Source of the DNA: Isoperla grammatica
Lineage: Eukaryota; Arthropoda; Insecta; Plecoptera; Perlodidae
DNA length: 64,000 nucleotides
Assembly (NCBI GenBank): GCA_945910005.1
Contig: OX246741.1
Span: 12,538,890-12,602,889, forward strand
Reading direction: 5' to 3'
Numbering within the stretch: the first letter of the stretch is position 1; every line of letters starts with the position of its first letter. Below, piece by piece: positions 1 through 12,212 of the stretch. Under the pieces are notes generated by a model. It was not told the DNA's origin, made no database searches, and worked only from the letters and a program-made list of their open reading frames with translations. The position numbers were made by a program, and so were the translations under genes.

Positions 1-1703
1 GTTCATTAAAAATAAATATTGTTCAGAGTACCAAAAAATGATAGATCCTTATCCAAAAATTACATGGATGTAATGTTTATGTCTGAAAAGTGCATAGTTC
101 CAATTATATTAGCATTCAAAGTATGACATTTCTACCTGCATTGTGAAACGGTCCGTGACGTCAAACGTTGGTAAACAACAAATTTTATGAATTAATTTAT
201 CTAAGCTCTTTGGAATTCACAACTATTTCGCCTGTTATAACAGCACTTCATTGTTGTCGATCTTCAGGCGTTTTATTTTAAAACCACAATGTTTTCAAAT
301 AATCTTTAAAAATACTGTAATTGATTATATTCGTATAACTTTATGTTCAATAGTATTTATTGAACATTTTAGAAACAAATTTGATACAAAACAATCTATT
401 GTGAGGAAAATTATTAGCAAAACAGCGTTTCTTGATATGATTGGGTGGTTGTGATCCAAACGTTTGACGTCATTCCCCGTTTTTCCCGCCAAAACGATGT
501 GTGAAAATTTCGGGTGATTTTTATCAATGAAATCTATTCCAAACACACACAACAATAATATGATTCTTTATATAAAATGAAATTCAACTAGATGGATCTA
601 TAAAAAAATCATCTGAACATTCCCTATTGTATGTACTGCAAGTTGAGATTAAGCTTGTGAATGTTGTAGAAAAAAATATGCACCTACCGCTATTAGTTTT
701 TTATTTATTGAGTGTTGAAATGCGTTGGAATTCCCTATGTTATACATTGTAATTGAACAAAAACCTACACTTTCAATCGTATAACTTTGCGTAGCACCTT
801 CAAAAAGTAATATATTGTAACAAATTTTCGTCCTAAATGTAGAAACCTTCATGACTAACATGAATACGTTTGAAAAAGATGATCGAACGCAATCCGTTTT
901 CGAGATATTTGCGCTGATGTGTCAATTTAACCTCAAATCTACTCAAATTAGAAACTATAAATATACTTTATTAATAAAAAAAAAAAATAATTTCAAGGCG
1001 TTCAGTATTAAATGCTACTCACATGTAATAATTCTTGAAATTCATAATTTAGAATAAAAAAAAGTATTTGTTCATGTCCATTTAATTTGAATAGTTTAGT
1101 TGTTGTATTGAATGGGTAGTTCACTTCATCGATCGTCTTTAAATTCATACGCTCTTCAAGCTGTTTGTGCCGGAACACTATATAAGAAACGTAACCTTGT
1201 GCGAGGATCTCGGTTGCTCAACCTTTGCGATAAGATCGTATATAGATAGACATTCGCTAAAGACTTGCGTCAAACTGTTCAATTATCAGCAACACATTCC
1301 ACTGAGACACTATTAATGCCACCCTGTAACAACGTGACGGAAAATGCCGAAACGTTTTCCGTTCTGAATCTACGTTAGTTAGTAGGTCTACATTTTGTGT
1401 ACTAAGGTATTTGCCTACATGTAATTCTTCTTCAAATGCATCACTTACTTGAAGGCGGTTCATGGACTAATCAGGCATGTTGACTTTAAAACTACTTTGG
1501 TCAAATATAAATATTATACGCAAAAAAAAAATCAAACTAGTGTAATGGGAAAAATGTCAAGCCCAGCAGAGTTGTTTTCCGAGTTCGTGTCACCCTCCCC
1601 CCCCCCCCTTCCCTCTCCCCCCTCCCGGAACCCAATATGCCGTATTTGTAAAATTGCAGACAAAAATAATACGACAAGTGGAACAACCAACATCAAATCC
1701 GTT
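1..1703. other. AT-rich non-coding stretch, no gene recognised
   Basis: No reading frame here looks like a real protein. A weak imperfect inverted repeat is visible: GACGTCAAACGTTGG near 158-172 faces CAAACGTTTGACGTC near 458-472, so a decayed MITE at about 140-505 is possible. A C-rich tract lies at about 1593-1627. Confidence 0.6.
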
Positions 1704-2524
1704 TAGTCCTTTGCATAACGAGAATGACGGTATAAAATTTGGGTCAAAGGATGACATAAATCAAATGAAAGCTTGAGACGAGTACTTTTCAAAAAACCAT
1801 GATATACCGCTGGCAAATCCAGCTTTCTATGTCAAAACTAGGGTCAAAGGTCAAATTTGTAATTTTTTTAAATAATTTTTAATTAAATAATGAAAAATGT
1901 TTGCAAGTTTAATCATACACTTTTAGTAAGGTTAATGTATTATGTTTCTTTAAAAAAAATTAAACTAACCATTTAGCCTTTTTTGACCTTAATTGAGGTC
2001 AATCCTCAAAATGGGTAATTTTTTGAATTTTCTTCGATTTATTGGCCAATATTCATTATATCAACGTACTTACTCATAAATACGTTAAAATGAATAGTTC
2101 TTATTGTTATTACATTGTTTTCACGGTATTCATTCAAAATGGCGGTCAAAGGTCAATAGGTAAGTATCGTCAAACTAGGTCTAGTAACTAAAATATTACT
2201 TGTGGGTACTCTAACGACGCAGAATTGTAACTGCAATTACAAAAACGAATAACAATATAATGTTTTAATCGTAAGAGAATGTAATTATCATATAACTTAT
2301 AAACTACTTAAGATTGTTACTGAATTTCTAATTAATGTCCTCAGACATCAGGGTATTTTTGAATGGGTGTGCAACTGCAACCAAATACATTTTTAGAAAA
2401 GAACATGACCATGCTCAGATACGTGATATGATAGTATGATATGATATCTGTCCTAGCAGTCACTGTCTAGTCGTCAAATTAATCAGAATTGAAGTCAAAA
2501 TCACTCAAAATTGAAGTCGTCAGA

Positions 2525-3374
2525 TTAATCACCTTCTGATTCACTGGAATTCTCATGCTGGGTACCGATATTTGGACAGTCCTTCAGCTTACACGCGGTG
2601 GTACACTTCAGCTGATTGGCCAAACACTCATAGGTCGGCATCTTGCAAACACGGCAACAGTTACAGGCTAGGAGATCCATAACGGTCATAGGTACTGGAG
2701 TTCCAATCATCCACTCGTTGCTCAGATCTCCTTCTGCCGTGGTTTTCCATCCATAGCCACACAGATCAGGAACATCAGGGTTGGCTTCCAAGCAACGTAT
2801 CAATAGATCGTGTTTGGTTGATAACTCACAGTCGCAGGATATGAAGCAGTAAGCAATCGTTACAAGGTGGTAGCTGATTAGACTTCATATCATCACACTT
2901 ACTTCTAAAAAGCTCGTAGCGCAGCAGGTTGACGCATGACAGAGTCGTGGTCAAAGAGCAGAGTTTACAGACAAACTCTTCGAGTTTTTTTGATGACATC
3001 GATAGAAACTCTCCAGTCCTGACCCATCTTGCTTAGCTTGACACAGAAATGCGAGTTTTTTTCTCATGATATTCAAAGTTCTCTTTTTCCCTTTACCACT
3101 GAATGAGCTCACTCAGGCTGGAACTCATAGTCGTCCCCTACACCTATAAATGCGCCCGTTGTTAACAAGGTAACAGTTTCATACATGTCATTTCCCATAT
3201 AGAAAACATATCCATAGCAACATTGGGTGCCTCTAAGTGAAGTGGCCGACTATGAATTCCAACCTCTGTCACAACCAGTGCATGGAGGTCAGGGAGGGTA
3301 TTACATACTTCGAATCCCAACGATCTCGCTAGTTTTTGCACATTTTCGAAGTGTGTTTGATTTTTGGTAGTCAA
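2525..3374 (-). pseudogene. Broken cysteine-rich transposon-type protein (left arm and spacer)
   Basis: Read on the minus strand, this holds the end of a protein family found widely in invertebrate genomes, with no function known to me. An N-terminal piece contains CNTLPDLHAL (3162-3374), where the family usually has a leucine-proline...HA...GCD motif. After frameshifts come EEFVCKL, ELFRSKCDDMKSNQLPPC and NDCLLLHIL. The open C-terminal part (2525-2803) has GYGWKTTAEGDLSNEWM, then DLLACNCCRVCKMP, CTTACKLKDCPN and an acidic tail. The closely spaced cysteines resemble a zinc-binding CXC-like cluster. Several frame breaks between 2800 and 3160 show it is dead. Family membership is from memory of the motif order. 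Confidence 0.65.
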
Positions 3375-3484
3375 GCGTCAACCAGCTACCCTTCGAGCTT
3401 TTTAAAAGTAAATGTGATGATATTAAGTCTAATCAGCTACCACCTTGAAACGATTGCCTACTGCTTCAAATCCTGCGCCTGCGA

Positions 3485-3796
3485 GCTAACCACCAAACAG
3501 CGGTCTGGATACGTTGTTTGGACGCCAACCCTGATGTTCCTGATCCGCGTGGCTATGGATGGGAAACCACGGCAGAAGGAGATCTGAGCAACGAGTGGAT
3601 GATTGGAACTCCAGTACCTTTGACCGTTATGGATCTCCTAGCCTGTAACTGTTGCCGTGTTTGCAAGATGCCGACATGTGAGTGTTTGGCCAATCAATAA
3701 AAGTGTACCCACGCTTGTAAGCTGAAGGATTGTACAAATACCAGTACCAGTACCAGTAGCCAGCATGAGAATTCCAGTGAGTCAGAAGGTGATTAA
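3485..3796 (+). pseudogene. Second broken copy of the cysteine-rich protein end (right arm)
   Basis: This is the inverted counterpart of the fragment in the left arm. It encodes NPDVPDPRGYGWETTAEGD, then DLLACNCCRVCKMPTCECLA. A TAA at 3698-3700 replaces the leucine codon present in the left arm; the frame then continues with KCTHACKLKDC and the same SSESEGD tail to a stop at 3794-3796. A short ACCAGT expansion (about 3740-3761) is unique to this arm. The two arms have therefore decayed independently. Confidence 0.65.
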
Positions 3797-4586
3797 TCTG
3801 ACAACTTGGACAGTGACTGCTAAGGTAGATATAACACAATACTAGTATCATATCACGTATCTCAGCATGGTCATGCTCTTTTCTAAAAATGTATTTTGTT
3901 GCAGTTGCACACCCATTCAAGAATATACCCTGATGTCTGAGGACATTAATTAGAAATTCAGTAACAATCTTAGGTAGTTTATAAGTTATATGATAATTAC
4001 ATTCTCTTACGATTAAAACATGATATTATTATTCGTTATTGTAATTGCAGTTAAAATTCTGCGTCTTTAGAGTACCCACAAGTAATATTTTAGTTACTAG
4101 ACCTACTTTGACGATACTTACCTATTGACCTTTGACCGCCATTTTGAATGAATACCGTGAAAACAATTTGATAACAATAAGAACTATTCATTTTAACGTA
4201 TTTATGAGTAAGTACGTTGATATAATGAATATTGGCCAATAAATCGAAGACAATTTTAGAAATAACCCATTTTGAGGAAATTGACCTCAATCAATGTCAA
4301 AAAAGGTAAGTAGGTAATTTAATTTTTTTTTATAAACTTTATACATTTATCTTACTAAAAGACTATTTTTAAACTTGCAAACATTTTTCGTTATTTAATA
4401 AAAAAATATTTAAAAAATTACAAATTTGACCTTTGACCCTGGTTTAGACATAGAAAGCTGGATTTGCCAGAGGTATATCATGGTTTTTTGAAAAGAACTC
4501 GTCTCAAGCTTTCTTTTGATATATGTCATCCTTTGACCCAAATTTTATACCGACCAGGCCTTTTTCGAGCGTTATGCAAAGGACTA

Positions 4587-6200
4587 ATTTCTGTCGCCCT
4601 AAATACATTCCCTCGTATTTTGTGCCGGGATTATCATTTAGGTCACCGTACTTTTGATGTTGAGTGCCATTAAAAAATGTTATCGTCATCTCATCATCTT
4701 CATCTCATCTACAATAATAATACTCGATCTTAATGGACCAACTTTTCCCTTCAGCAGAGATTGTAAGATGAAATAAATTTGACGAGCTTATCAAACTTCT
4801 TTTCTTAAAGTTTTCGATAATCAGAGCTCTTTGGCATCGGCAGTCTGAACTCTTTGGAATATCGGCAAAAATTAAAGTACGTTAACTTGAGGTTTTCCAT
4901 CATAATGAGATAAAATCTGTAAATCTGTGTGAGTGAATTTCTGAATGATGAGTGAATGATTGAATTTCTGCTACGTCTGATTATTATCACAAAATGATGC
5001 GGGTTCTCGATAGAATTTAAAGGTCTGTGTTTTTTTTTTTTTTTTTTATGAAATCTATAACTTGTGCGGCTCTAATGTTAAAGGTTTCAACTACGCCATC
5101 ATGACACCTTTAGTTCATAATGAATTGCTCGAAAATGATGTACGTGAGTTATGTGAGTAAAAGCCGAAGTACATAAATGTGAAGTGAGTCTACCCTAACC
5201 TGCATAAACCATTTGCAACAACCATTGAGTCCAACATCGTTCGTTATAGCACCGGTACAACCTAATAATATAATATAACGTCGATGTTTCTCGTTACCGT
5301 ATTAAATTTCCCATCTGTTACAACCTCATCCCATCAAATACTTAATTAATTCACTCGTAGGCTGGCTGTACACTCCATACCAGGCCGGCATGTCACCGCG
5401 AGATGTGGCGTTTTACTTTACCGTCCCCTAATGGAATGCTAAAATAGCTCTCATCGCCTGGACTCTTGAATCTTGAACATCAACCAGGTAAATTTTAAGG
5501 AAGCCACCAGGTTCAATTATCTTTTTCCACGAATAAGACACTTATCACATCAACATCTCGCCCCAACGTTGACAGCGCTACTCAAGGGGTGGACAATACG
5601 TCCCCTGCGAACCGGTTTCTATAGTGACATGCCAGCCTGGTATAAACTATAGCTAGACAATGAATTAATGGATGTCTACGTTACAAACATTATGCAGATA
5701 GTCTGTGCGGGACAATCCCATCCATCATGCGCTTACTTGATGTGACAGTTACAAAGCTAGTTTGCATCTATAGAGAACAAGTGTACAAACTACAAACTGC
5801 ACGTTTAGTGAGTTTAATTAATGACCTGGTCCGTCGGAGAGACGAATGTGTAATCTACTAAACGGAGGAAAGGAATATAAACTAAATCTAACTTAGGGTG
5901 ACGTCATTTCGAGAGTGAACTGACGAAGTGAGAGTGGCTTTCGAAAATTAGTAGCGAGAAAAGTTTGGCAGCACAGATGCACCTCGCACATTTTTGCAGG
6001 TACATATATTACGTAACCATGAGATACTGAGGGAGCAAATAATCGCATCGGAAGGGTTTGTTGCAACAACACATTTACAAAAGTTAAAAAAGAACATCTG
6101 AAAAACTGAAATATATGTTGGAACAGACAAAGAAACATTCATAATAAAGCGAGTACACAATTCTCTAGAGATTACATTCTTGTTTTATTAATTAGTGACA
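4587..6200. other. Non-coding stretch with one possible old MITE
   Basis: No gene recognised. A poly-T tract lies at about 5031-5048. An imperfect inverted repeat, CATACCAGGCCGGCATGTCAC near 5376-5396 facing GTGACATGCCAGCCTGGTAT near 5625-5644, could be the ends of a decayed element of about 270 bp. Confidence 0.45.
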
Positions 6201-6593
6201 GAATACCTCTACGTCAAACACAGCAGACAAATTTCATTTTTCCTCAAGATTGAAACACAAAATCGAAAATCTGACAAATCATAGCGCTGTGGTTTGGTAA
6301 GCCCTACAGACTGAATGATAAAATGTTATAAAAAATGTTATATTCAGTATGACTGTGATAATTATTTTCTTAAATTACTATGGAAATAAGTATCACAGTC
6401 ATACTGATTACAATGTTAGATACATTTATCATTCAGTCTGTAGGGCTTATCAAACCATAGAGATATATACTACTTTATATCTCTATGATCAAACCACAGC
6501 GCTATGATTTCTCAGATTTTCGATTTTGTGTTTCAATCTTGAGATATAATTAAAACATGAAATTTGTCTGCGGTTTTTAACGTAGAGGTATTC
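6201..6593. repeat. Palindromic foldback element, 393 bp
   Basis: The sequence folds on itself over nearly its whole length. GAATACCTCTACGT at 6201 faces ACGTAGAGGTATTC ending at 6593, and the inner halves match through CATAGCGCTGTGGTTTG and AAGCCCTACAGACTGAATGAT. The right arm has an extra insert with TAGAGATATA motifs near 6457-6487. Termini CCTCTACG flanked by TA would fit a TA target duplication. It encodes no protein and is likely a MITE. Confidence 0.8.
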
Positions 6594-7204
6594 TTCGCTC
6601 TTAACAGACAGAAATCGGGGTTTCCCCAAGGTATGTGTAGACTCGCTGCATGTTTTCCATACGACATACTGGTGTTTTTCCATCGAATTAACATTTCACT
6701 AAACCGTTGCCAACTATGGAGAAGTAACGCGTCACCATGCGAAATATATGTTACACAATCATGTCTGTACTGTCCATATACGGCCCCGGACTAACACTCA
6801 ACCGCAGTAGCGCAGTCAAGACCATAATTTGTGGTTTTGCTGCACTCGCTCACAGAATTGAAACTGCAAAGCTGACGCCGAACTACGTAGAAAACGCCTA
6901 CGTAATATCCTGCAGCAAAATACCCGACGAACATTCCACAGCAGGAAGCTAATTAATCACAGTTGATTACTACATTAATTTAGAGAGAAAAAACAACACA
7001 TTATTGAAAAAAAGTCATGTATTTTGTTCTATTTCTTCTGAATACCCTACCAAATAAGAAACATAGAAATATATAAACAATCATATTAAAAACAATAGCA
7101 CCGTATTTTTTCCAGTAGCATGCCGAAAACGTGGAACATTTAACTCGATTTGCCTTCTTCACCAAGCAAGTATTTACCAATTGAAGAGAATGCACAGTCC
7201 AGAC
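6594..7204. other. Non-coding spacer
   Basis: I see no gene or clear repeat here. Confidence 0.5.
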
Positions 7205-7321
7205 TAAGGCCCGGTTTTTCAATCCGTTAACGGGGCCGTTAGCTGACGGTCCGAAATCTGTAACCTAAACGGACCGTCAGCTAACGCTCCCGTTAATGAC
7301 CGATTGAAAAACCGGGCCTAA
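7205..7321. repeat. Short palindromic MITE starting GGCCCGG
   Basis: A near-complete palindrome of about 115 bp. GGCCCGGTTTTTCAAT at 7208 faces ATTGAAAAACCGGGCC ending at 7318, with CCGTTAGCTGACGGTCCG facing CGGACCGTCAGCTAACG inside. The flanks TAA...TAA (or TA...TA) suggest a short target duplication. The terminal AGGCCCGG is shared with the element at 37246-37406, so the two may be relatives. Confidence 0.8.
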
Positions 7322-9064
7322 AACCTTCTTCAGCTTATAACCCAACCGAACACTACGTCATGCGGACAGGTCCCGTGATTGGACTTAGCTAAGCTGAAGA
7401 GAGGAGGAGTAGTCTGGAAGCTATTTGTTTGGTCCTCGGATCAAATCATTAACTACTTGTTTTCTAAGCCGCACTGACTGCATGGTTCCCATCTCTTGAA
7501 CTAGAGCTCAAATCTGTGTATGCACGTGACACAGACAACAAGGCACTTCCGCGACATTCCTCAATGTAATAGAAGACACAATACTGAATAAGACAACGCA
7601 TTACATCTCATTTGTATGCACGGAGGCTAATTGCGAAGAGGACTCGGTTGTTTACTCATTGCATGAGGACGATCGCGACGATTATGAGTTGTTAGTTCAT
7701 GCACGCGCGTATTGATTCAGGCACAGAATTCAATACGATCGGATGAGGAAAACCACAACAATAAGTAACTTTATTTCGTGCAGGATGTTACATTATTGCT
7801 GATTAAAGAGCCTCATTAACAGGACAAAAATTGATAATGGAACACCATTCAATACTACAATATTCCATAATTCATATTCCATAATTCAATACACATTCAT
7901 TCCATAATTCAATACACAATACAATACAATTCAATAATATTTAGGCTATTGGTGGGCTCGAAACGGTGATCACCCACTTCCGCATGAGTTTCTATGCGAG
8001 CAGATAATACGACAGACAGATGACATGACAGGAAGAGGCTGTGCTTCGTTACCATGATTGAATCCTGACATCAAGGAAACAATACCAGTTTGATACGACC
8101 TTGGGTTTTGCCCCCACTGATTGGAGGTCCCAACAGACATGAAAATTCATTATGGGAAGTATATGTAAACGGTTGTGAACGTCATAACATGTAGACAGCA
8201 GCGTGGAAGAGGGTGGATATAAACAAAGAATCCGAAATTTGGTAGGTTGAAAACTGGATTGCAGATCCGTAAATTTAAATGATGACAAAGTAGTGTCCAC
8301 AACATGATTAAGATATGAATCGTCTTGGCTTAGCTCAAGAAGACTAGCTAACAATACACACCCGACAAGTTGGCGGTTCCTATGGGAGCTAAAATATTTT
8401 TTTGAAGTACCGTTTTCCAAATATCTCATTACAGACGTTGTAAATACACATTTTGGTAAGCCTGAAAAAAAAATTGGTTCATTGTGTAAGCGACAATAAA
8501 ATTGTCAATTGTTGGAAATTGACTATACGAAAACTGAGTGGCAAATAATAACGTTACAACTTATATAAGTATTGTGTGTACAAAATATTGCCTAACTATA
8601 TTATTAGTGTCACCTCTACTCTAACAATGCAATTCTTTGATAAACAACCGAAATATGAATTTTTTTAATTACCAAGAAAATAACGATGAATTTAAAAAAA
8701 TATATATATTTTTTTGTAATGAAATACTTGAAATGAAAAATATACGTTGACATCAAGTGATTTATTCTGTAGCAGAAAAACCCTGTTGGAGTGCAAATGC
8801 GCTTATATTATTATAATGTGACTAAAATTGCTAGATCGGTGCGTTATTTCCCATAAGCACAATGCTTTCACCCGCGCTGTACAGTGGCCGCGTCTCCCTA
8901 GCGGCAACGAAGACAACTTCTAGCAGCAGCTCCCGAAGATATCAGCACACCCTCCCCCCTCGCCCCCCTCACCGTCCCGCCGGCGCTCCACAACTCTCTT
9001 ATCTTTTATTTTGTATTGAACTTGGAACTGAGCTTATCTCTCTACCTTACCGACATCATTTAGC
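7322..9064. other. Non-coding stretch with a small AT minisatellite
   Basis: No gene recognised. ATTCCATAATTCA-type units repeat irregularly at about 7855-7935. Open frames here have no recognisable domain. Confidence 0.5.
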
Positions 9065-9069
9065 AGCCC

Positions 9070-9145
9070 ACAGTGGCTCTCTTGATTAGGCATTGCTGCC
9101 TTTGACTATGAGCCTATGCATTCGCCAGGTTCGAGTCCTGTTTAG
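9070..9145 (+). repeat. tRNA-like sequence, probable SINE head
   Basis: A perfect Pol III B box, GGTTCGAGTCC (about 9129-9139), is preceded by an A-box-like TGGCTCTCTTGATTAGGC at tRNA-like spacing. The implied acceptor and anticodon stems pair poorly, so this is more likely a SINE head or a decayed tRNA than a working tRNA gene. Confidence 0.45.
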
Positions 9146-9264
9146 TCATGGATTCCATGTGAAGTTTTTTCATGTTCATGATGTTACCACTCACCGTCTC
9201 GATTATCATCGTTGCCAATGTACCTAGCTCTAGATACAAGATCAATTTTAGAAATGTACCTATG

Positions 9265-9577
9265 TAGGGTACGCACAACACCAAAACACAACAATGAAAC
9301 AAATGAATTGAACCGATGGACCAACAAGTTGTCAAAAAAAATATGAAGTTCTGAAGTTGAAAAAACAAACGTTCATAACGTTTACAAACTTTCAGATAGT
9401 TGCTGTCCATTACTGAACATAAATTTTAACTGGCGAGCAGTTACTATCGTTACAACTAATTGTTTCTCCTCATTATTTGCAAAGATTTTACTTTGACAGC
9501 TTGTTGTTTGTCCACCAGTTCAATTCATTTATTCCATTGTTGTAGTTCGGCTGTTACGTCAGTTGTGCGTACCCTAT
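9265..9577. repeat. MITE family H, copy 1 (313 bp)
   Basis: The terminal inverted repeats GGGTACGCACAAC and GTTGTGCGTACCC sit between TA dinucleotides. Further inside, ACAACAATGAAACAAATGAATTGAA faces the matching TTCAATTCATTTATTCCATTGTTGT block. The core GGCGAGCAGTTACTAT is shared with the second copy at 22864-23177. It has no coding capacity. Confidence 0.8.
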
Positions 9578-11942
9578 ACCGGCTAAATACAAAGAAACTT
9601 TAAACTGTTTTGTAGTTGACAACATAGGGTTAGTGTTTTTCATGATATTATGATATATTTAAGTCTACATCTATCTCAATTGTATAAATTATATCAAATG
9701 TGCATTGTTTTTCAATTATCCACAATAAATGTTGTCCATTTGCTTTGAACAGTATGACAAGAACGGGTTACAAAATAGAGGTATTAATTTCATTATAAAT
9801 ATTGGATAATACTTACCGGTACCTAATAGATAATAATTCAAAGCAGTAGTAAATTGCAAGTCAATATTGTTCAATAGATATGCATATTGTCTTATATACG
9901 AGTACGGTACTTATTAAGAATGGCAGATAGGTCATACAACATGATAATATACAGCTGCACCTGCTTGACGATGCAAAAATTTATTATTTATATGAAATCA
10001 ATTTCAAGAAAGCTGCCCAAAATACAATATTGTTTTAGGATATTCGTTTTTAATATGCTCCCACAAATCATAAAAGTACCTTGGGATGGTCGAAGCAACA
10101 CAGATAATATATAATATTGGAATACTTTTATTATTACAAATTAAAAACTATTTTCATGAAATTGTTTTAAGAAATGAATCCAAGATTGAGTCTGATTTAA
10201 ATAAAACAAAGAATGGAGGAATCGGTAGTGAATTTTTATTACTTTGTAATAGTATTGTGGATAAGGTATAATGTACATTGACAAAAAGCATGTTATTAAT
10301 TAACATAGTCCTTGACAGTGAAAGCCACGTTCAAATGACAGTATCCAAAAACACTCGATAGAGTGCATTTTGTGCTCAGTTTTGTGTAGTGGGTCTATTG
10401 AATCTTGGGTTAGATTTTGTAAAAGTAATTCTTTTTCAAATGATACCTGCTCGTGTCTTCCTACTTTAACCAAGTACTGTATTAAAATAAGTGTCCTGCA
10501 TCTAAATTGATTCCAGATACTTCTATAAAATACCTACAGGTAAATGTACTTATTTGAAAAGGATACAGGTAAAAGATACACAAAAAGTATCTAGATACTC
10601 AACACTGCCCATTAGTGGAGTAGTTTGGGCTAGCCCCCCGACTTTGTTTTCTCGCCATGTTGGCGGAAATCTGTGAAATTCAGAGCAGCGAACTGAAAAA
10701 ATTACTACTTTTCTATGAACACATTTTCTTTTGAACCCCACAAATAAAAGAAACTTCAGCATCTTATATACAACAATATTTTTTTAATAAATACTTGTAT
10801 TATTTGAACCGAAACCAATGGCTTTGGTATTTAAAAATGACTGTGTCCATTGAATTTTAAAAGATCATTTTCCATTTTTTTTTCTTTTTTAAGACGGGGT
10901 TCACCCCCTCTGGATACGCCACTGAATCTATTTCAACAATAGTTATACCATGGACATAATAGTAAAATCATTTCCTAATTTTTAGACGATAAACGAAATC
11001 GTGAAAAAGTTAACTTACGTGGTTCTTATGTCACTGTTCACAATAAAATCGTAACGTCATAATGATTTAGCATGAGTAAAGTACTATTCTTATTTCGATT
11101 ACAATCACGATGCCGACAGTTGTGGTTGGGGCTCTACGCGGTTTTACTATTGTCTATTAGTTGTAGCAAGGCTGGCTTAGACATCAATTACGGAGAGTGT
11201 TGTTTGTATGCCAAATTTGACTCTTCTTGTTTATAACAAGTAAGAACACAAAATGAGAAATATTCACAATTCAATAATATCGAAAAAGCCGCCCGAACAG
11301 GGTGTAAAAACGACATTTCTGGCTCTTACCGGAGGTATGGTAACACTATTCCTTTGCCAAGAGAGACTATGATAAGCATGATGTGTGAAAGGTAATCAAA
11401 TATTTAATGCTAGAGTAATATCCCTGGTTGATGGGCGTTTGTCCCACAAACAGTTCCAGCACACTGGTTCCAGCCTCCCAGTTTCAACCCTGGCTTTGGG
11501 ATTGATGTCAGGTGACGTGTTTCGTAATCGCAGACTAATCGTCTCGGTTAGCATCTTGCCAACATATGAGACGTCACTCCGAATACTGATACTCCGATAA
11601 TCATCAACCTGTCAGTTTTAGGCAAGTTCCCCCAAAAAAGGAACTTTGAAAAGTTAAGTTACTTTTCAACTGATCCAAGTTCCCGTTAATTTTCAAAAGA
11701 AGAAAGAAACTGAGACGTTTAACTACTTCTATCAAAAGGCTTCTATCAAATAGGCGATGTGTATCGAATTAATTTCTTGCTTGCCGTACGCGCCATATAG
11801 TTATAAGTAAGGAAAGATGGTAATAAACAGCAGTTTGGGTTGTACAAATGCCTAATATTAGTGTATACGCATCTTACACAATGTCAGGCGTAGATGAGAA
11901 AATTCTGCAATCCCAAAATAAAAATACTTCTATGCATTTATA
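9578..11942. other. AT-rich non-coding stretch
   Basis: No gene or clear repeat recognised. A short poly-pyrimidine run lies near 10874-10890. Confidence 0.5.
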
Positions 11943-12212
11943 CCATAACTTCACTTCTAGTTGGAATACGAGGTTCATTCAAGTTTCTCTATTCTAATAA
12001 AAAGCAATTTAACTGCAAGTATTTTGAATTGCTTATAATTAAACATTACAAAATTGTGTTGTGTAATGAACTAGATCAACTCGGTATTTCCCCATTTTAT
12101 TCCCGTTGATCTTCAAATTAAAATTTTAGATGCACTTTTCGCCATAACTTCATTTCTAGTTGGAATACAGGTTTCATTCAAGTTGCGTTATTATAATAAA
12201 AAAATAACAATT
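11943..12212. repeat. Direct repeat pair, 199 bp apart
   Basis: CCATAACTTCACTTCTAGTTGGAATACgaGGTTCATTCAAGTT at 11943 recurs with few changes at 12142. The repeated block is about 70 bp and is followed in both copies by a similar TTA/AAT-rich tail, so a diverged 199-bp tandem duplication is likely. Confidence 0.65.

Larger units (their letters stand above)
1704..4586. repeat. 2.9-kb inverted duplication (foldback-like element)
   Basis: The left arm, about 1704-2940, is repeated as its reverse complement at about 3378-4586, around a single-copy spacer of about 430 bp. Matching landmarks are TAGTCCTTTGCATAACG at 1704 facing its complement ending at 4586; the AAATTTGGGTCAAAGGATGAC block at both outer ends; GGTCAAAGGTCAATAGG inside; and a coding segment in both arms. 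The arms differ by scattered substitutions and small indels, so this is an old duplication and not an exact copy. No clear target-site duplication was found. It may be a foldback transposon or an inverted duplication of a transposon piece. Confidence 0.8.

Noticed and set aside
7855..7940. Possible CRISPR-like array from spaced ATTCCATAATTCA units
   Set aside because: Units are irregular and AT-rich with no conserved spacers, and the genome is eukaryotic. It is a simple minisatellite.
8049..8429. 126-codon minus-strand frame
   Set aside because: No recognisable motif, no splice context and no codon pattern that differs from surrounding DNA.
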